From Cladophialophora immunda (Eukaryota > Ascomycota > Eurotiomycetes > Chaetothyriales > Herpotrichiellaceae), in NCBI RefSeq assembly GCF_000835495.1, contig NW_015622544.1:267704-331703 (forward strand): 64,000 nucleotides of DNA, written 5' to 3'. The notes beneath the pieces are model-generated. The model saw only the letters and a list, made by a program, of their open reading frames with translations, had not been told where the DNA came from and ran no database searches. Positions 35,504 to 47,531 of the stretch are shown here, piece by piece; within the stretch, counting starts at the first letter, position 1, and every line of letters starts with the position of its first letter. Both the position numbers and the translations under genes were made by a program.

Positions 35504-37558
35504 CTTGAATACAGGGTAGATGCAAGGGACGGGGCGATTTCGTTTCTGTACTGTTGGATTGTCGTGTGCTAGGAATCGGTTCCAATATCTGTCTCTCGAT
35601 GCGTACTGAACCACTGGAAGACATGATGGAAAGAGGTGGACTTCACCTTCATATACCCCCAACCTAGTGTTGGGACCATGCAAAGAGTCAATGCACCTCA
35701 CCGAGGTTCAGGGTCAAGCTGTAGCTTAGCTCATGAACAAGCTCCCAGCTAAGGTCAGGTCATAGTAGACAGACCTATCGAGGCGTCATCTGACAAATAG
35801 AACTAAACTGAAGCTCAAAGGTACGGTTGAAGAGCAGCGTGCCGAGAGATGCGCTATGACATTCCCTGCATTGGTCCTGATCTCGGGGGGGAGGCGCTGA
35901 CAAGGACGTCGAGAAGAGCGATTGGATGGTCATTGAGTGTGGTTTCTTAGGTCCTTGAGCTTGGCCCACGATGATGAATGTCCACGGAGAAGTCCAGGAG
36001 GAAGAGGCGATATGAGGTGGAAACATGAGATGGCTTGCAGCGAGAAGTCGACAGTCGCTGCTTGAAGATGGCCTCCGAAGGTCAAAAGTGGCGGGATCTC
36101 CCTCGGGATCGCGTAATCAGCGAGCACAGAAGAGCAAGGGCTGTTTTCTGTTTCGGGAAGACAAAACTTGCCGTTAATTAGTGGCTCCCATATCCCGCCC
36201 TTTTTGGTCCTCCTTGTCAAATATCTCTCACCCCATCTGCTTCCATATCCCGCAGCTTCATTTCATGCTTCCTCATCATCTCATCCACATGGCGCCACCA
36301 GAACGTCTGTGGCTTGGCTCCCCGGAAACCTCTGAGCGAATACCTTTCCTTTTTCGCGCACCATCAGGTCCTAGTTGAGCAGTTCATGAAACAGCAAATC
36401 TCTTTCTGATGCTGCTTTTCAATTGAGGCCCGGTTGCTGCTTTGCATGGCCGTGATAACCTGCGCAAACTGTGGAGCACATCTGGCTTGACATGACCGCG
36501 TTCTGAGGCTGTTCTCCTGAGCCTAGACCAAGGGTGGGAATAGTTGGGCACCCTTCGACTCGCCCGAAGAGGAGGACGATCAGCCAGTCATCTCAACAGT
36601 TGTCACCAAGTCCCTGCCCTGGGCGGCACAAGTCTCTCAAGAGCATGCATGATGCAACATTGATTCCTAAAAGGTTCTCTTCGTGAACCAGCAAACTGGT
36701 CTTTCATGCTGCTTTTCATTTCAGATGTGCTCGCTGCTTTCATCACCACGACAACCGGTGGGGTAAAGACTTGCAACATGCCTGCTCGGGGCCCTTGCAC
36801 TGTGGCGAAGCCGGAACCTGGTGAGTGTATGCATATTTAGACGTTGGAGCGAGCGACCACGATGCAAGTGCCAAGGGATCAGATTGCATCAAATTGCTGA
36901 TGCGGCCTGTCATCCAGGATCCATTGCCCGAGTCTCCCTGCAGCTCGTTTGGGACAGATGAGGCCTGAACAGTCAAGTTGATGAACCAACGAAATGGTTG
37001 TTGGTGCCGCTTTCATATTGCGACTGCTTGCTGCTTTGCATGGCCCCAGAGTCTTACGCGCTCGTGGATCAGCCATTTGCTCATGGTCACAGACCAGACT
37101 TGTCGTGCAGAAGGCTGTGAACGGAACTAAAGAAGAACTAGCAACGCATCAAACCAACTGCCGCAACGAAGCGGTGCTACGTTGAAGAAGAGCAGGATTC
37201 AGAAGAGGGAGCATTTCTGATGCTGAAGGGACTCCACCATGCATACATGAACTTTTCCCAGCTTTATGCCTTAAAGAGGAAATGCATGGCTGGCAAAGTA
37301 GGTACGCGGGAATGCAATTGAGAAGGGAATCTTCGGAAATCAGAGAAAGCAATACGGCTATGCTGAGAAGGATTTCTACAGCGAGGAGTCGTCCCAATGC
37401 GTGTTTTTTCATTCCAGAAATCATTCCTCCCTATATATCCCTTTGGTGTCCGGGTCAATTCTACATGACCCGAGCAGTGAGGATTGACAGATCATCACTT
37501 TCCACCAATCCTCAACCACTCTGCAATCTCTGCGTTGTTTTGGCTCCGCCCAGTATAT
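35504..37558. other. Long intergenic region with three diverged direct repeats
   Basis: About 2 kb without a supported gene. Its main structure is a roughly 300-bp repeat unit present three times, listed separately. Open frames are short and unlike known proteins. Confidence 0.45.
36380..37060 (+). repeat. Three diverged direct repeat units, about 300 bp apart
   Basis: A conserved core of about 60 bp recurs at 36383-36450, 36684-36745 and 36974-37045. Each has a TGAA(A/C)CA(G/A)C-type box, then TG(C/T)TGCTTTTCA-like or CCGCTTTCAT-like sequence, then GCTGCTTT. The first and third cores both end TTGCTGCTTTGCATGGCC. The spacing is about 303 and 292 bp. The copies have diverged strongly outside the cores. 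They contain no frame I recognise. An old tandem duplication, or arrayed regulatory sites, would fit. Confidence 0.55.
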
Positions 37559-38401
37559 TTACAACTTGTGTCTCTTCTGTCCACTAGCAATCTTCTTGAA
37601 TTCCTCCTGCGGCGCTCCTTTGACAAACCTCTGCATTCCCTCCATCACCTCCCTCACTCCTTGTGCCTCGAGGCCTTCCAAGAATGGCCGTCTGATTAAC
37701 TCCTTGATTTTCAAGATGGACTCCTGGTTCAGATGGTCGCCCAACTTGTCGTCGATTTCGGCCAATACCTGTTTCAGGAACCCCTCGGAGTCGTTCTGAT
37801 CTTTACCAGAGAAGACCTTGTTCACGAAGCCGCATGCCACGAGCTCGTCACATGGGATCTTGCGGGACATGATGAGTGCTTCGTTGGCCTTTGTCAGACC
37901 CATGCGCTGCACGAGCCCAACGCTCGCACCGCCCTCTGCGACCAGTCCGAGTGAGGAGAAAGGCGTCAACAGAAAGGTATGCGGGGCCGCATAGATGAAG
38001 TCGCAGAAGCCGAGCAGGGCAGCGGAAAGCCCAACCGTAGGCCCATTTAGCGCTGCGATCAGGATCTTCGGGTGCGTATAGAAAGAGCGTGTAATGTCCA
38101 AGTTGTTGCTCACAAACCCCTTCAAGATATCGTTCCGTGCAGCGTCTTTGTCCAAGCCCGGTCCTACGCCCGGTCTGGTGGAAGTGACGTTTGCACCCGC
38201 CGAGAAGAACCGGCCTGAGCCTGTGATCACCGTCACGCTGATGTCGGGATTCTCAGCAATGTCTCGGAGCAGGCAGGAAATGCGGTAGTAGTAGAGTTGG
38301 GTCATGGCATTGAGTTTCTTGGGTTGGTTGAGGGTGATGATGGCGATGCGGCCTTGCTGCCTGTAGAGGACTGCTTCTTCTGGGGAAGCCATGGTGGCCA
38401 T
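37559..38401 (-). CDS. Peroxisomal enoyl-CoA hydratase/isomerase family protein (Eci1-like)
   Basis: A single-exon protein of 280 residues with the crotonase fold: RIAIITLNQPKKLNAM near residue 17, the oxyanion-hole segment GRFFSAGANVTS near 63, and NGPTVGLSAALLGFCDFIYA near 117 followed by FLLTPFSSLGLVAEGGASVG. The last three residues are HKL, a variant of the peroxisomal targeting signal 1; yeast Eci1 ends in HRL. This fits a delta3,delta2-enoyl-CoA isomerase that prepares unsaturated fatty acids for beta-oxidation. A role as a hydratase cannot be excluded. The glutamate of EGGAS is placed like the isomerase catalytic residue. Start ATG at 38399-38401; a second ATG lies three codons later. 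Confidence 0.88.
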   Translation of the reverse strand: MATMASPEEAVLYRQQGRIAIITLNQPKKLNAMTQLYYYRISCLLRDIAENPDISVTVITGSGRFFSAGANVTSTRPGVGPGLDKDAARNDILKGFVSNNLDITRSFYTHPKILIAALNGPTVGLSAALLGFCDFIYAAPHTFLLTPFSSLGLVAEGGASVGLVQRMGLTKANEALIMSRKIPCDELVACGFVNKVFSGKDQNDSEGFLKQVLAEIDDKLGDHLNQESILKIKELIRRPFLEGLEAQGVREVMEGMQRFVKGAPQEEFKKIASGQKRHKL

Positions 38402-39757
38402 TGATGTGGGTGGACGTACTCGGCGGATCGCGAAGGGAGGGACAGGAGCGACGACTCGAAGTCAAGAGGAGAGGAAGTTGTCACTGGTAGAAATATACCT
38501 GAAGCTATGTACCCGACAAATACTCAGAGTAAGTCGGTGGATGTTGCTTTTGGAGCCCTTCCTAGTTCCCCCAGAAGCTCTTGGGGTATATAAATTGTTT
38601 CGATTGACCCTCGGCATTGGCAAAATCAGCTATCGCCGCGGACGGGTACAGCGCCGCAGGCACTGGTAGCAGACTAATCATGGAGGAGGGAGGATTGGAC
38701 GGTAAGATGCGGCGAATTGAAACTGCGGAGATTGAATGGCAGTGCGGCGGTTCCTGAGCTGGGGAATCAACCGAGGTTCCCGGAAGATCGACCATCTCGC
38801 TTTTATTCCCAGTCTTCCACGGTTACACTTGTCAAATTGAAAACCTCTCTCGTGCCAGGATCGTGCTGCTCTACCCAGGCTGAGGATCTGGACACCATGA
38901 AGACCGGTAGGAAGCGCTCACCAAGAACCGTCCCGCTAGACCAAGCCGCAGGCGCCACGAAGGTTGCCAGCAGCCATCTTCCGGGGTATTTATCTCCTTG
39001 CGGAGTATCGCCTGCCTGCTTTCGGGCATTCTCTGCACAAAGGAAACACGATATCCACCTCTTTTGGAGTGCTAATACGAGCAGGAAACTCTGAAATACC
39101 ACGATTTCAGGACGTAAGTTTGAAGGGAGGGATTCAGGGTGCAAGGCTGACAAGAACGAGTGACGTCGAGGGCTTGGGAAAGCCGACTGGAATAGCTGGA
39201 AAACAGACCAGACGCGTTAACCAGAAGTTATCCGGCCGCAACGAATTTTGGCAGCTCGCATCACCTCTTTCTTTTCCACCATTCTTCAGCCCTCCATTTC
39301 GAGCCCATGTGAGATAGAAATACTTGGAGACGGGACAAAGACACTCATCCACACACCCGACGAACGGGTGACTCTTCGTAACCGGCTAAACATCTAAAAG
39401 AATTTCGAGACTGTATCACTGATGTAATATAAGCGTATAAGAGAATAGCAATCGAATAAGCCGTACTCTATACTCGGCATACCAAAAATTCTATGCCGAC
39501 GAGGCTGACCCAAAGGCTGAAGCGAACGAGGCCACAAGGCTGAATACCCACAGAGGCAGGTTAGGCGAAAAGATTCTAAACTGCGTTGTTATTGGCCGCT
39601 GATGTCGTGATCATTGGCGGCGCGATCGACTCCTTGCCATTTTTACCCCAAGTTGTCAAGGCCAGCAAAATGGATGTCGTATTTCTAAACTGTCGCTGGA
39701 GGGAGACCCCGCTCCCTTCTCGATCCTCTACCAGTTTGAAATCCTGTGCAGGTCGGC
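38402..39757. other. Divergent intergenic region upstream of cysA and the isomerase gene
   Basis: About 1.35 kb holding two divergent promoters. No gene recognised. Confidence 0.5.
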
Positions 39758-41371
39758 ATGGCGGTCCCTCGAGGAGCCCAGATCGCAGCACGGCTACTGA
39801 GTCGAGGCTCAAGGACTCTGACCTCCAATTCCTCCTTATCCGTAAGAGAGCACAAGTTCGACCGCTTCCCTGCGAAACCGAGGACCCAGCGGATTAGAAA
39901 TGCGTCTTTACACACACGAGCGACTCATCATGCCCAGGCTGCCACCGCCGCTGTGCAAGAAGAAGAACCCTACGAGAGTCCTGAGTCTACGAACCCAGCA
40001 ATGTCCTTTCCATGTCTTGATGCTCAAGAAATGAAGACCGCCGCTTTGCAGAACCGGTCCCTGGAATCAGGGCCCGAACCGTCCTACACCACGGGCAAAC
40101 ACATGGTGTTCCACAGCTCTGAGCCCATTCTGCTGGATTGGGGTGGGATTCTGCCCGAATTCAACATCGCCCATGAAACTTGGGGCAAATTGAACGCAGA
40201 CAAGAGCAATGCAATTCTGCTACACACCGGACTGTCGGCGTCAAGCCACGCACACAGCACTGAAGCAAACCCGAAACCTGGGTGGTGGGAAAAGTTTATT
40301 GGGCCTGGTGCTCCTTTAGATACCAGCAAATACTTTGTGATTTGCACGAATGTGATAGGCGGCTGCTATGGCTCGACTGGACCTTCTTCGATCGATCCCT
40401 CGGACGGTCAGCGATATGCCACTCGGTTTCCCATCTTGACCATGGACGACATGGTCAGAGCGCAAGCGCGGCTTCTGGACGGACTCGGCATCGACAAGCT
40501 CTATGCAAGCGTCGGCGCCAGTATGGGTGGAATGCAAAGTCTCGCTTTCGGTGTCCATTTCCCTGACCGAGTGGGCAAGATCGTCAGCATTTCGGGTTGC
40601 GCTAGGAGTCACCCCTATAGCATCGCCATGCGGCACACTCAACGACAGGTGTTGATGATGGACCCCAATTGGAACAGAGGCTTCTACTACGACAATGGTA
40701 TTCCTCCCCATACGGGAATGAAGCTCGCCCGCGAAATTGCCACGGTGACATATCGCAGTGGACCAGAATGGGAGAATCGATTTGGGAGACAGCGTGCCGA
40801 TCCCAGTAAACAGCCTGCTCTCTGTCCGGATTTCTTGATTGAGACGTACCTAGACCATGCTGGTGAGAAGTTTTCCTTGGAATACGACCCAAACTCTCTG
40901 CTCTATGTTAGCAAGGCGATGGATCTGTTCGATCTCGGATGGGCCCATCAAGAGAGCACCAGAACGCGGAGGCAAAAGAACCAAGAAAAGGTGTTGAACT
41001 TCCGGGGCTTTGCGACCATTCGAACCGACCCAGCATGCAGTTTGATGCTGCCGTCGAAAAATTACGAAGAGCAAGTTTCTACTGCACCAATGGATGAAGC
41101 TGTTGCCCCCGGCCATCCAGCCGGGCCGCCCAGAGATCTCGTTCAGGGAATGACGCCCTTGAGCAACCATCCAGTGTTGGTGATGGGCGTGGCCAGCGAC
41201 ATACTCTTTCCAGCGTGGCAGCAGAGGGAGATAGCCGAGACATTGAGGGCTACAGGAAACAATCGAGTTACGCATGTGGAGCTTGGCGAGGATATCAGTT
41301 TGTTCGGGCACGATACATTCCTCTTGGATTTGGAGCATATTGGCGGCAATCTTGGGAAATTCCTGCAGTAG
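39758..41371 (+). CDS. cysA: Mitochondrial O-acetyltransferase of the CysA type
   Basis: A single-exon protein of 537 residues of the alpha/beta-hydrolase homoserine O-acetyltransferase superfamily. The first 60 residues are rich in Arg, Ser and Ala without acidic residues ([19 protein letters not shown]), a likely mitochondrial presequence. Motifs include [12 protein letters not shown] (oxyanion hole), [16 protein letters not shown], the nucleophile elbow [11 protein letters not shown], an Asp in [12 protein letters not shown] and a His in FGHDTFLLD. The pattern [14 protein letters not shown] matches the fungal CysA/S. pombe cys2 group, which acts as serine O-acetyltransferase for cysteine synthesis, rather than the separate MetX homoserine enzyme. 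Substrate assignment is from family knowledge. The frame starts four codons earlier at a GTG; the ATG at 39758 is the first ATG. Confidence 0.85.
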   Translation: MAVPRGAQIAARLLSRGSRTLTSNSSLSVREHKFDRFPAKPRTQRIRNASLHTRATHHAQAATAAVQEEEPYESPESTNPAMSFPCLDAQEMKTAALQNRSLESGPEPSYTTGKHMVFHSSEPILLDWGGILPEFNIAHETWGKLNADKSNAILLHTGLSASSHAHSTEANPKPGWWEKFIGPGAPLDTSKYFVICTNVIGGCYGSTGPSSIDPSDGQRYATRFPILTMDDMVRAQARLLDGLGIDKLYASVGASMGGMQSLAFGVHFPDRVGKIVSISGCARSHPYSIAMRHTQRQVLMMDPNWNRGFYYDNGIPPHTGMKLAREIATVTYRSGPEWENRFGRQRADPSKQPALCPDFLIETYLDHAGEKFSLEYDPNSLLYVSKAMDLFDLGWAHQESTRTRRQKNQEKVLNFRGFATIRTDPACSLMLPSKNYEEQVSTAPMDEAVAPGHPAGPPRDLVQGMTPLSNHPVLVMGVASDILFPAWQQREIAETLRATGNNRVTHVELGEDISLFGHDTFLLDLEHIGGNLGKFLQ

Positions 41372-41520
41372 GCGCATATAGCATTTGTAGTTGCAAGATG
41401 CGATATATCGTAGCTCCGAACCCTTCCCTTTTCATACTGGAAACAGCTGGCTCTATTCTTGAAGTACTGGCTTTTTAATTGCGAACACGCATGCCTTCCT
41501 GGGGGATCGCCGGCAGCAAT
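41372..41520. other. Short 3' region between convergent genes cysA and VMA11
   Basis: Only 149 bp separate the two stops, so the 3' UTRs almost certainly overlap. Nothing else is seen. Confidence 0.5.
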
Positions 41521-42248
41521 TCAACTCTTCGAATGCAAGATCAATCCCACAATCAATCCATAGAGCCCCAGGACCTCCCCGAAGATCAAAATGAGCACCA
41601 TGCCCACAAATATCCTGCTTTGCTGCATGTAACATCTCACACCCATATCTCCCACAATCCCGATGGCATAGCCCGCTGCCAGACCAGCAAGACCAACACT
41701 TAATCCGGAAGCTAGGTGCATGAATCCGGTAAACAAGCTGTAATTCTGCTGGGGCGGGGGTCCCATGTCTCCAGCGATGAGGACTGCGATGACAAGGGCG
41801 TAGACGGCGATGATTCCGGACATGACGACGGGGATGAGGGACTGCCGTTCATCGTTAGCCAAAGCACACCGAGGGCCTGGATGCGCATTCCATACCTTCA
41901 TGATCAAGTCAGGGCGGTAAGTTCCCACACCAGCAATTCCGATGCCTGATTTCGCGGTGCCATAGGCGGCGCCAATACCTGTGCGACTGCTCAGTATCTC
42001 TTGCATCATTCCACTATTCTTCCAAATCCATACAGCCAAAGATCATCTAGGGCGCGTGAGAGGTTAGCAGAGACTGTTTGGATTGTTTGAGGCTCGGTCC
42101 ACGTACAGCAGAGGCGATTCCGGCCTGTATCGTTTTGCATGTTAGTTCTGTATCATCCAGCCAGGTACAGTGAGAGGATTACCATGCCAAAGAAGGGAGC
42201 AAAGTTGGGCGTGAGTTCACTGCCAGGTCCTTCTGTGATTGTCGCCAT
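41521..42248 (-). CDS. VMA11: V-ATPase proteolipid subunit c' (Vma11), five exons
   Basis: Exons complement 42183-42248, 42107-42124 (18 nt), 42034-42046 (13 nt), 41896-41978 and 41521-41841 give 166 residues with an intact frame. Four membrane helices are encoded: [39 protein letters not shown], the [20 protein letters not shown] helix, and [20 protein letters not shown] with the essential Glu of the proton path. The motif [22 protein letters not shown] and [17 protein letters not shown] identify c' (Vma11) rather than c (Vma3), which has VLRPDL and AQQPRLF instead. The subunit forms the proton-translocating ring in the vacuolar membrane. The four introns are 54-60 bp. The two microexons code for AGIASA and MIFG plus one base. 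Confidence 0.95.
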
Positions 42249-43029
42249 GGTGTCAGATTTCTGTGTTTGAAGGTAAGTTGTCGGAGAAGAGCAGAGGTCA
42301 AAAGGGTGTAGGAGGGATGGCGGGTGCTCCAAAGCACCTTGCGGGTAACGTTCTGCCGATGAAGCTTGCAATGGGTGGGAAGCGAAAGGCCTTGGGGGGT
42401 GATGGCGATGATGTGTGCCTGCGCTGCTGCTGGTTAGAGGGAGCAAGCGCAGCCAATGGCAACCCCAGCTTCGGGCCTGGATTAGCAGCAGTCGATCCTC
42501 GTCCAACTGCGTCGTTTCTCCCCATCCCATTCCCATTTCCATTCCCACTACATGCTATACTGGCTCTGTCCATTGATCTTTTCACCATTACTACTCATTA
42601 ATTCGTACATACTCATTCAAACATCTGCTTTCTCTCCTGGCTGGCACGGTGAGAGCATGACGCGGAATCTGTGCGACATCATCTGTAATCTCTGACCATC
42701 CCTCATCCACATCGACCTCCTCCATTCGTGCAGCACGCACACATAACCCCAACCTCAATATCGGCCGCCCACGGTCCTCGATTGTCGATCCATTCCACCA
42801 CGTCGAGACCACGTCGACCTCGTTGCTATTCATTCTGCCTTCGCCATCTACACGACAGTCGGAAAGTTGGGGGTGGGGGAGAGAATTCAAGATCGCGAAA
42901 AGAGGAGACGGAAAAAAGCCCCCTGCGCTCTACACGCGGCAGATTAGATCCTCTATTACCACACCTCTCCATGCTTGCTCAATAACTACGCCTCTGCTAT
43001 ATCGCTCTTTCCCTCTCCTCTGACCGAGC
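42249..43029. promoter_or_regulatory. Divergent promoter region of VMA11 and ROM2
   Basis: About 780 bp between two divergent starts. No gene is supported; the open frames on both strands are shadows. A pyrimidine-rich leader lies just before the ROM2 ATG at 43030. Confidence 0.45.
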
Positions 43030-46000
43030 ATGGCAGACTATGGTCTGCCCGATTCTCGCTATTATGGTGCAAGACCACCACCTCCACAGCATGGAGGACC
43101 CGCCGATCAAAGAGATACCGCCTTCCACAATATCTTTGGCGGTGCCCCTCCTCCAGGGAGGTCCCAGACAATGACAAGTCAATCTGCAAGTGGAATGTAC
43201 GATCGGCTGCCCAGCATGGGTTCGCAACACCCACCGCATAGCATGTCCATGAGGCAGGGCCCCCCTCCACCAATGCGTCAGATGCCTCAATCCTACGATC
43301 GCTCCAACGGCATTGCTCCGGGCCAACCTTATATGAATGGCGCAAACAGCACAAGGCCGGCGCCACACAATCCTGCGCCAATGTTCCCTGACCGACGACC
43401 TTATCCTCCGCCCCAGCGGATAGATACGCGACCCGGTGGCCCATCTTCAATGTCGATGTCGACGTACGACCGGAGACCTGTTCCCAACCGAATGCCTCCT
43501 CCAGCATTGAACAATGATGGTTATAGGTCGCGGTCCATGGTGAGGCCTGGAGAGCCGACCATGGGTTATCGTCCGCCGCCCAGTAGCTTTCAGCAGGGTA
43601 CTGCCAGTGCTTTTAGACAGCAACCTTATGCGGGAATGGGTGGCTCAAGGACGACAGCTCAAGGCAGACACATACCCGAAAGAGTCGATGGGGATAGGTC
43701 TATGTCGATGGGATCATATGCTCTGGATCGAGATCATACCCAGCAATTGACGAGTGGTAGAGTCGTGCCGCATCGTCGACGAGAATCAGAATCAGACCCT
43801 TTTGCAGATCATCATGCCTCATCTAACGGCTCCTTTAGCTCCACTAATTCTCCAGGGTATGGTATCACTCCACGGTCGCGGCGCCCTAGTGAGGGAAGTA
43901 ATCCCCCGCGCACTGTGTCTGCAGCTTCTGCCGCCTCAGCTTCATCTGACTTGACGCCGACAACCACCATGAACGGTTCTCGCAACGACAGCATGATGAG
44001 TAGGCCGACAGGCTCGGCCCATTCGTCGGCCAGTCAGACAACAACTGTTGTCCAAAGAAAGTCACCCCTTGTCTACCCTGCCCTCTTGTCACGCGTTGCA
44101 AGCGCTTTTCAGGAAAGAATCGGCGTTGGCGACAGAACCAAGAATGATCTCTCCTACAAGAATGCCTTCACTGGAGCGGAGGCTGTCGACCTGATCGCCT
44201 ACATCATCAAGACGACTGACAGAAACCTTGCCTTGCTTCTCGGACGAGCCCTCGACGCCCAAAAGTTCTTCCACGACGTTACCTATGAGCATCGGCTCAG
44301 GGATGCCCCCGGGGAAGTCTACCAGTTCCGAGAAACGATGGGAGAAGAGGCCTCCTCGAAAGATGTCAACGGGGTCTTCACCTTGCTGACAGAATGTTAT
44401 TCTCCAACTTGTACCAAAGACCACCTCTGCTACTCGATCGCGTGTCCTCGGCGCTTGGAGCAGCAAGCACGCCTCAATCTACGGCCGCAGCCCGGATTAC
44501 GACATTCCAACTCGAGAGGAAGCCTGCACGGCGAGGAAGACCAAGAACAGAAGCTCTGGATCAATAGCGTTCCTAAGGAGGTCGCGGATAAGATTGACGA
44601 CAGAGAGAAGAAGAGACAGGAAGTGATTTCAGAGCTCATGTACACAGAACGTGACTTTGTCAAGGATTTGGAATATCTCCGTGATTTCTGGATACGCCCA
44701 CTTCGCGGCGCCGGCAATGTCATGTCTCCCATCAAAGAGGAGAGGCGAGAGAAATTCGTCCGTACCGTCTTCGGCAACTGTCTAGAGGTTCTTGCGGTGA
44801 ATGGCAGGTTTGCGGAAGAGTTGTCAAAGCGGCAGAAAGAACAACACGTGGTGCACAGTATTGGTGATATCTTTCTCCGATTTGTGCCGCAATTCGACCC
44901 TTTCATCAAGTATGGAGCGAATCAGATGTACGGCAAATACGAATTCGAGAAAGAGAAAGGCGCCAACCCAGCTTTCTCTCGATTCGTGGACGAGACTGAG
45001 CGGCTCAAGGAGTCCAGAAAGCTCGAGCTGAACGGTTACCTGACGAAACCGACAACGCGTCTAGCCAGGTACCCGCTCCTACTGGACAATGTATTGAAGT
45101 ACACAAAAGATGACAACCCGGACAAGAAGGATATACCCAAAGCCATCGGACTAATCAAGGATTTCTTGGCTCGAGTCAATGCGGAAAGCGGTAAAGCTGA
45201 GAATCACTTCAATTTGCTTCAGCTGAATCAACAGCTCAAATGGAATGCGGGAGAATACACTGATCTGAAACTTACTGAAGAGAATCGGGTCATTCTGACC
45301 AAGATGAGCTTCAAAAAGTCACCCACCGACAGCGCCGAAGTTCAAGTATACCTCTTTGATCACGCGGTCCTCATGTGCCGTGTCAAAAATGTCAACAAAC
45401 GAGAGGAACTTCGAGTATACCGAAAGCCAATTCCGCTAGAGCTCCTCGTTATTGCCGAGATGGATCAAGTCATTCCCCGCCTGGGTCTCGCAAAGCGCTC
45501 CTCGTCCAGCCTGATACCTGGTAACAAACCATCCACTTCGAGCACTCCAGGTCAGAAAGAGGTGTACCCTATTACTTTCCGACATCTTGGAAAAGGGGCA
45601 TATGAGCTTCAACTATATGCCACCTCGATCACACAGCGCAAAAAGTTTATTGAACTAGTGGAAGAGCAGCAAAGCAAACTTCGCGACCGAAGTAGTGCCT
45701 TCTACACCAAGACTATTTTATGTGAAGGTTTCTTCAATGCTCAGAATCGGGTCAATTGTCTGGTGCCGACTGATGGAGGCCGCAAGCTGATTTATGGGAC
45801 TGACAACGGTATTTATATCGCTGATCGATGGCCAAAGGACAAATCCATCAAGCCGAAGCGCATTCTCGACGCCACCCAAGTTTCCCAAATCGACACGCTG
45901 GAGGAGTATCGCCTGCTCCTCGTGTTGTCGAACAAAACGCTCACCTCATATCCCTTTGACGCATTGGATCCAAATAACCAGAATCCATTGGCGACGAGAC

Positions 46001-46819
46001 CCAGGAAAATCCAGGGGCATTCTAATTTCTTCAAAGCCGGTATTGGATTGGGGCGACATTTGGTGTGCTCTGTGAAGACTTCGGCATTATCCACTACCAT
46101 CAAGGTATACGAGCCCATGGACGATCTTACTAAGGGTAAGAAGAAGCCGGCAATCAGTAAGATGTTTGCTAGTGGCCAAGATGCACTGAAGCCTTTTAAG
46201 GTAAAAGCTATTCGAGTGAAACGTGCGACAGTTGACGCTGACGAGGCGCTCTAGGAATTCTACATACCAGCTGAGTCGACATCAGTACACTATCTCCGCT
46301 CCACACTATGCGTTGGCTGCGCCAGAGGCTTTGAGGTTGTCTCGCTCGAGACCACCGAGCGACAATCCCTGCTCGACCAAGCCGATACGTCGCTTGACTT
46401 TGTGACGCGCAAGGAGAACGTCAAACCCATCCACATTGAACGTCTTAACGGCGAATTTCTACTCAACTATTCCGACTTCTCCTTTTTCGTCAACCGCAAC
46501 GGATGGCGTGCAAGGCAGGACTGGAAGATCACGTGGGAGGGTACGCCGCAGGCATTTGCTCTGAACTATCCATACATCCTCGCGTTCGAGCCGTGTTTCA
46601 TCGAGATACGACATATTGAGACGAGCGAGCTGATTCATGTGATGACGGGCAAAAATGTGAGGATGTTGCATTCGAGTACGAGAGAGGTGAGTGACTATCA
46701 TTCCTTTAATCATGCCTGTACTAACGGCCTGTCCTCAGATCCTGTATGCTTACGAAGACGAGAACGGCGAGGATGTGATTGCTAGTCTTGACTTCTGGAC
46801 CCAGGCTCAAGGCAGTTAG
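43030..46819 (+). CDS. ROM2: Rho1 guanine-nucleotide exchange factor Rom2, three exons
   Basis: Exons 43030-46200, 46255-46686 and 46739-46819 encode 1227 residues. A Pro/Ser-rich N-terminus is followed by a DEP domain at about 345-435 (ALLSRVASAFQERIG), a DH catalytic domain at about 525-715 (RQEVISELMYTERDFVKDLE, KLELNGYLTKPTTRLARYPL), a PH domain at about 745-885 and a CNH domain at about 895-1210. It loads GTP on Rho1, activating glucan synthase, protein kinase C and formins at sites of wall growth. A TAG at 46252-46254 looks like an early stop inside the CNH domain, but it is the end of a 54-bp intron (donor GTAAAA at 46201); removing it gives KPFK|EFYIPAES, which restores the domain. 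Because 54 is a multiple of three, retention would end the protein at that TAG. Confidence 0.94.
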
Positions 46820-47531
46820 AGCTTGAGAAGGGATGGGTGGCCAGATTGGAAAGCCTATTGTTTCCGCTTTTAGCCCTGTTTTTATTTTTCTTGCTTCACG
46901 GATGGACGGCTAGGCTACGAGTCAAATTCATGAGAGCCGCGCTATGGACTCAGGAAAGGGAGTTGGAGACACTGATCTGGCACCGGCAATTGGAACGGAA
47001 CGGAAACGGAGGGCGTCGACACTGTTCACACGTGGATGGAAATGGTGTCAACAAGCTTTATGCGCTGCGACGAAGGGGGACAGAAACGAGACACATGGAT
47101 CAAAGGATGAACTATCCCTGGCTGTTGGAAGGAATGGATGAGCTGGATGAAGAGGCCAGAGAGAGCCCTTTTAGCGTCCAGAGAGAATCCAAAGCGAGCT
47201 TTCACCGTGAGCCTTTTTCCCGTGTACGAGACCATGTCGCCAGGATCAACTGTCGTTGCCCAAACACCGCAGTCCTGTGAGGGGACCTCGTATCGCAGCT
47301 GATGCATGCGCACTGGCGGCAAATGCCACTCAGCCGCTTTCTACCCAATCGGCCTTGCTTTACATTGAAGACGCAGGTTCTCGTGTTGGGCCCCGCACGG
47401 CTTTGTCCTGGATGGTGATGGCCTCTTGCAGAATGGCAGCTTGGCAGTATCTCCATGGTTCTCCCGTCAGGCTGAAAAAGAGGACAATGGCGGCGGTCTT
47501 GCCAGTGACTCAGTTGTGACCAGAACAAGCC
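46820..47531. other. Intergenic region with weak coding look
   Basis: About 710 bp. A minus frame at 47026-47322 (CGVWATTVDPGDMVSYTGK and onward) and others at 47202-47579 and 47256-47519 look somewhat protein-like but disagree in frame and match nothing. They could be remnants or shadows. I make no gene call. Confidence 0.35.

Noticed and set aside
46252..46254. TAG stop inside the ROM2 CNH region
   Set aside because: It is the 3' end of a clean 54-bp intron; splicing continues the domain in frame to 46819.
46837..47280. Open frame just after ROM2 starting with a hydrophobic segment
   Set aside because: It starts at GTG, continues as unstructured basic sequence and lies in the ROM2 3' UTR.
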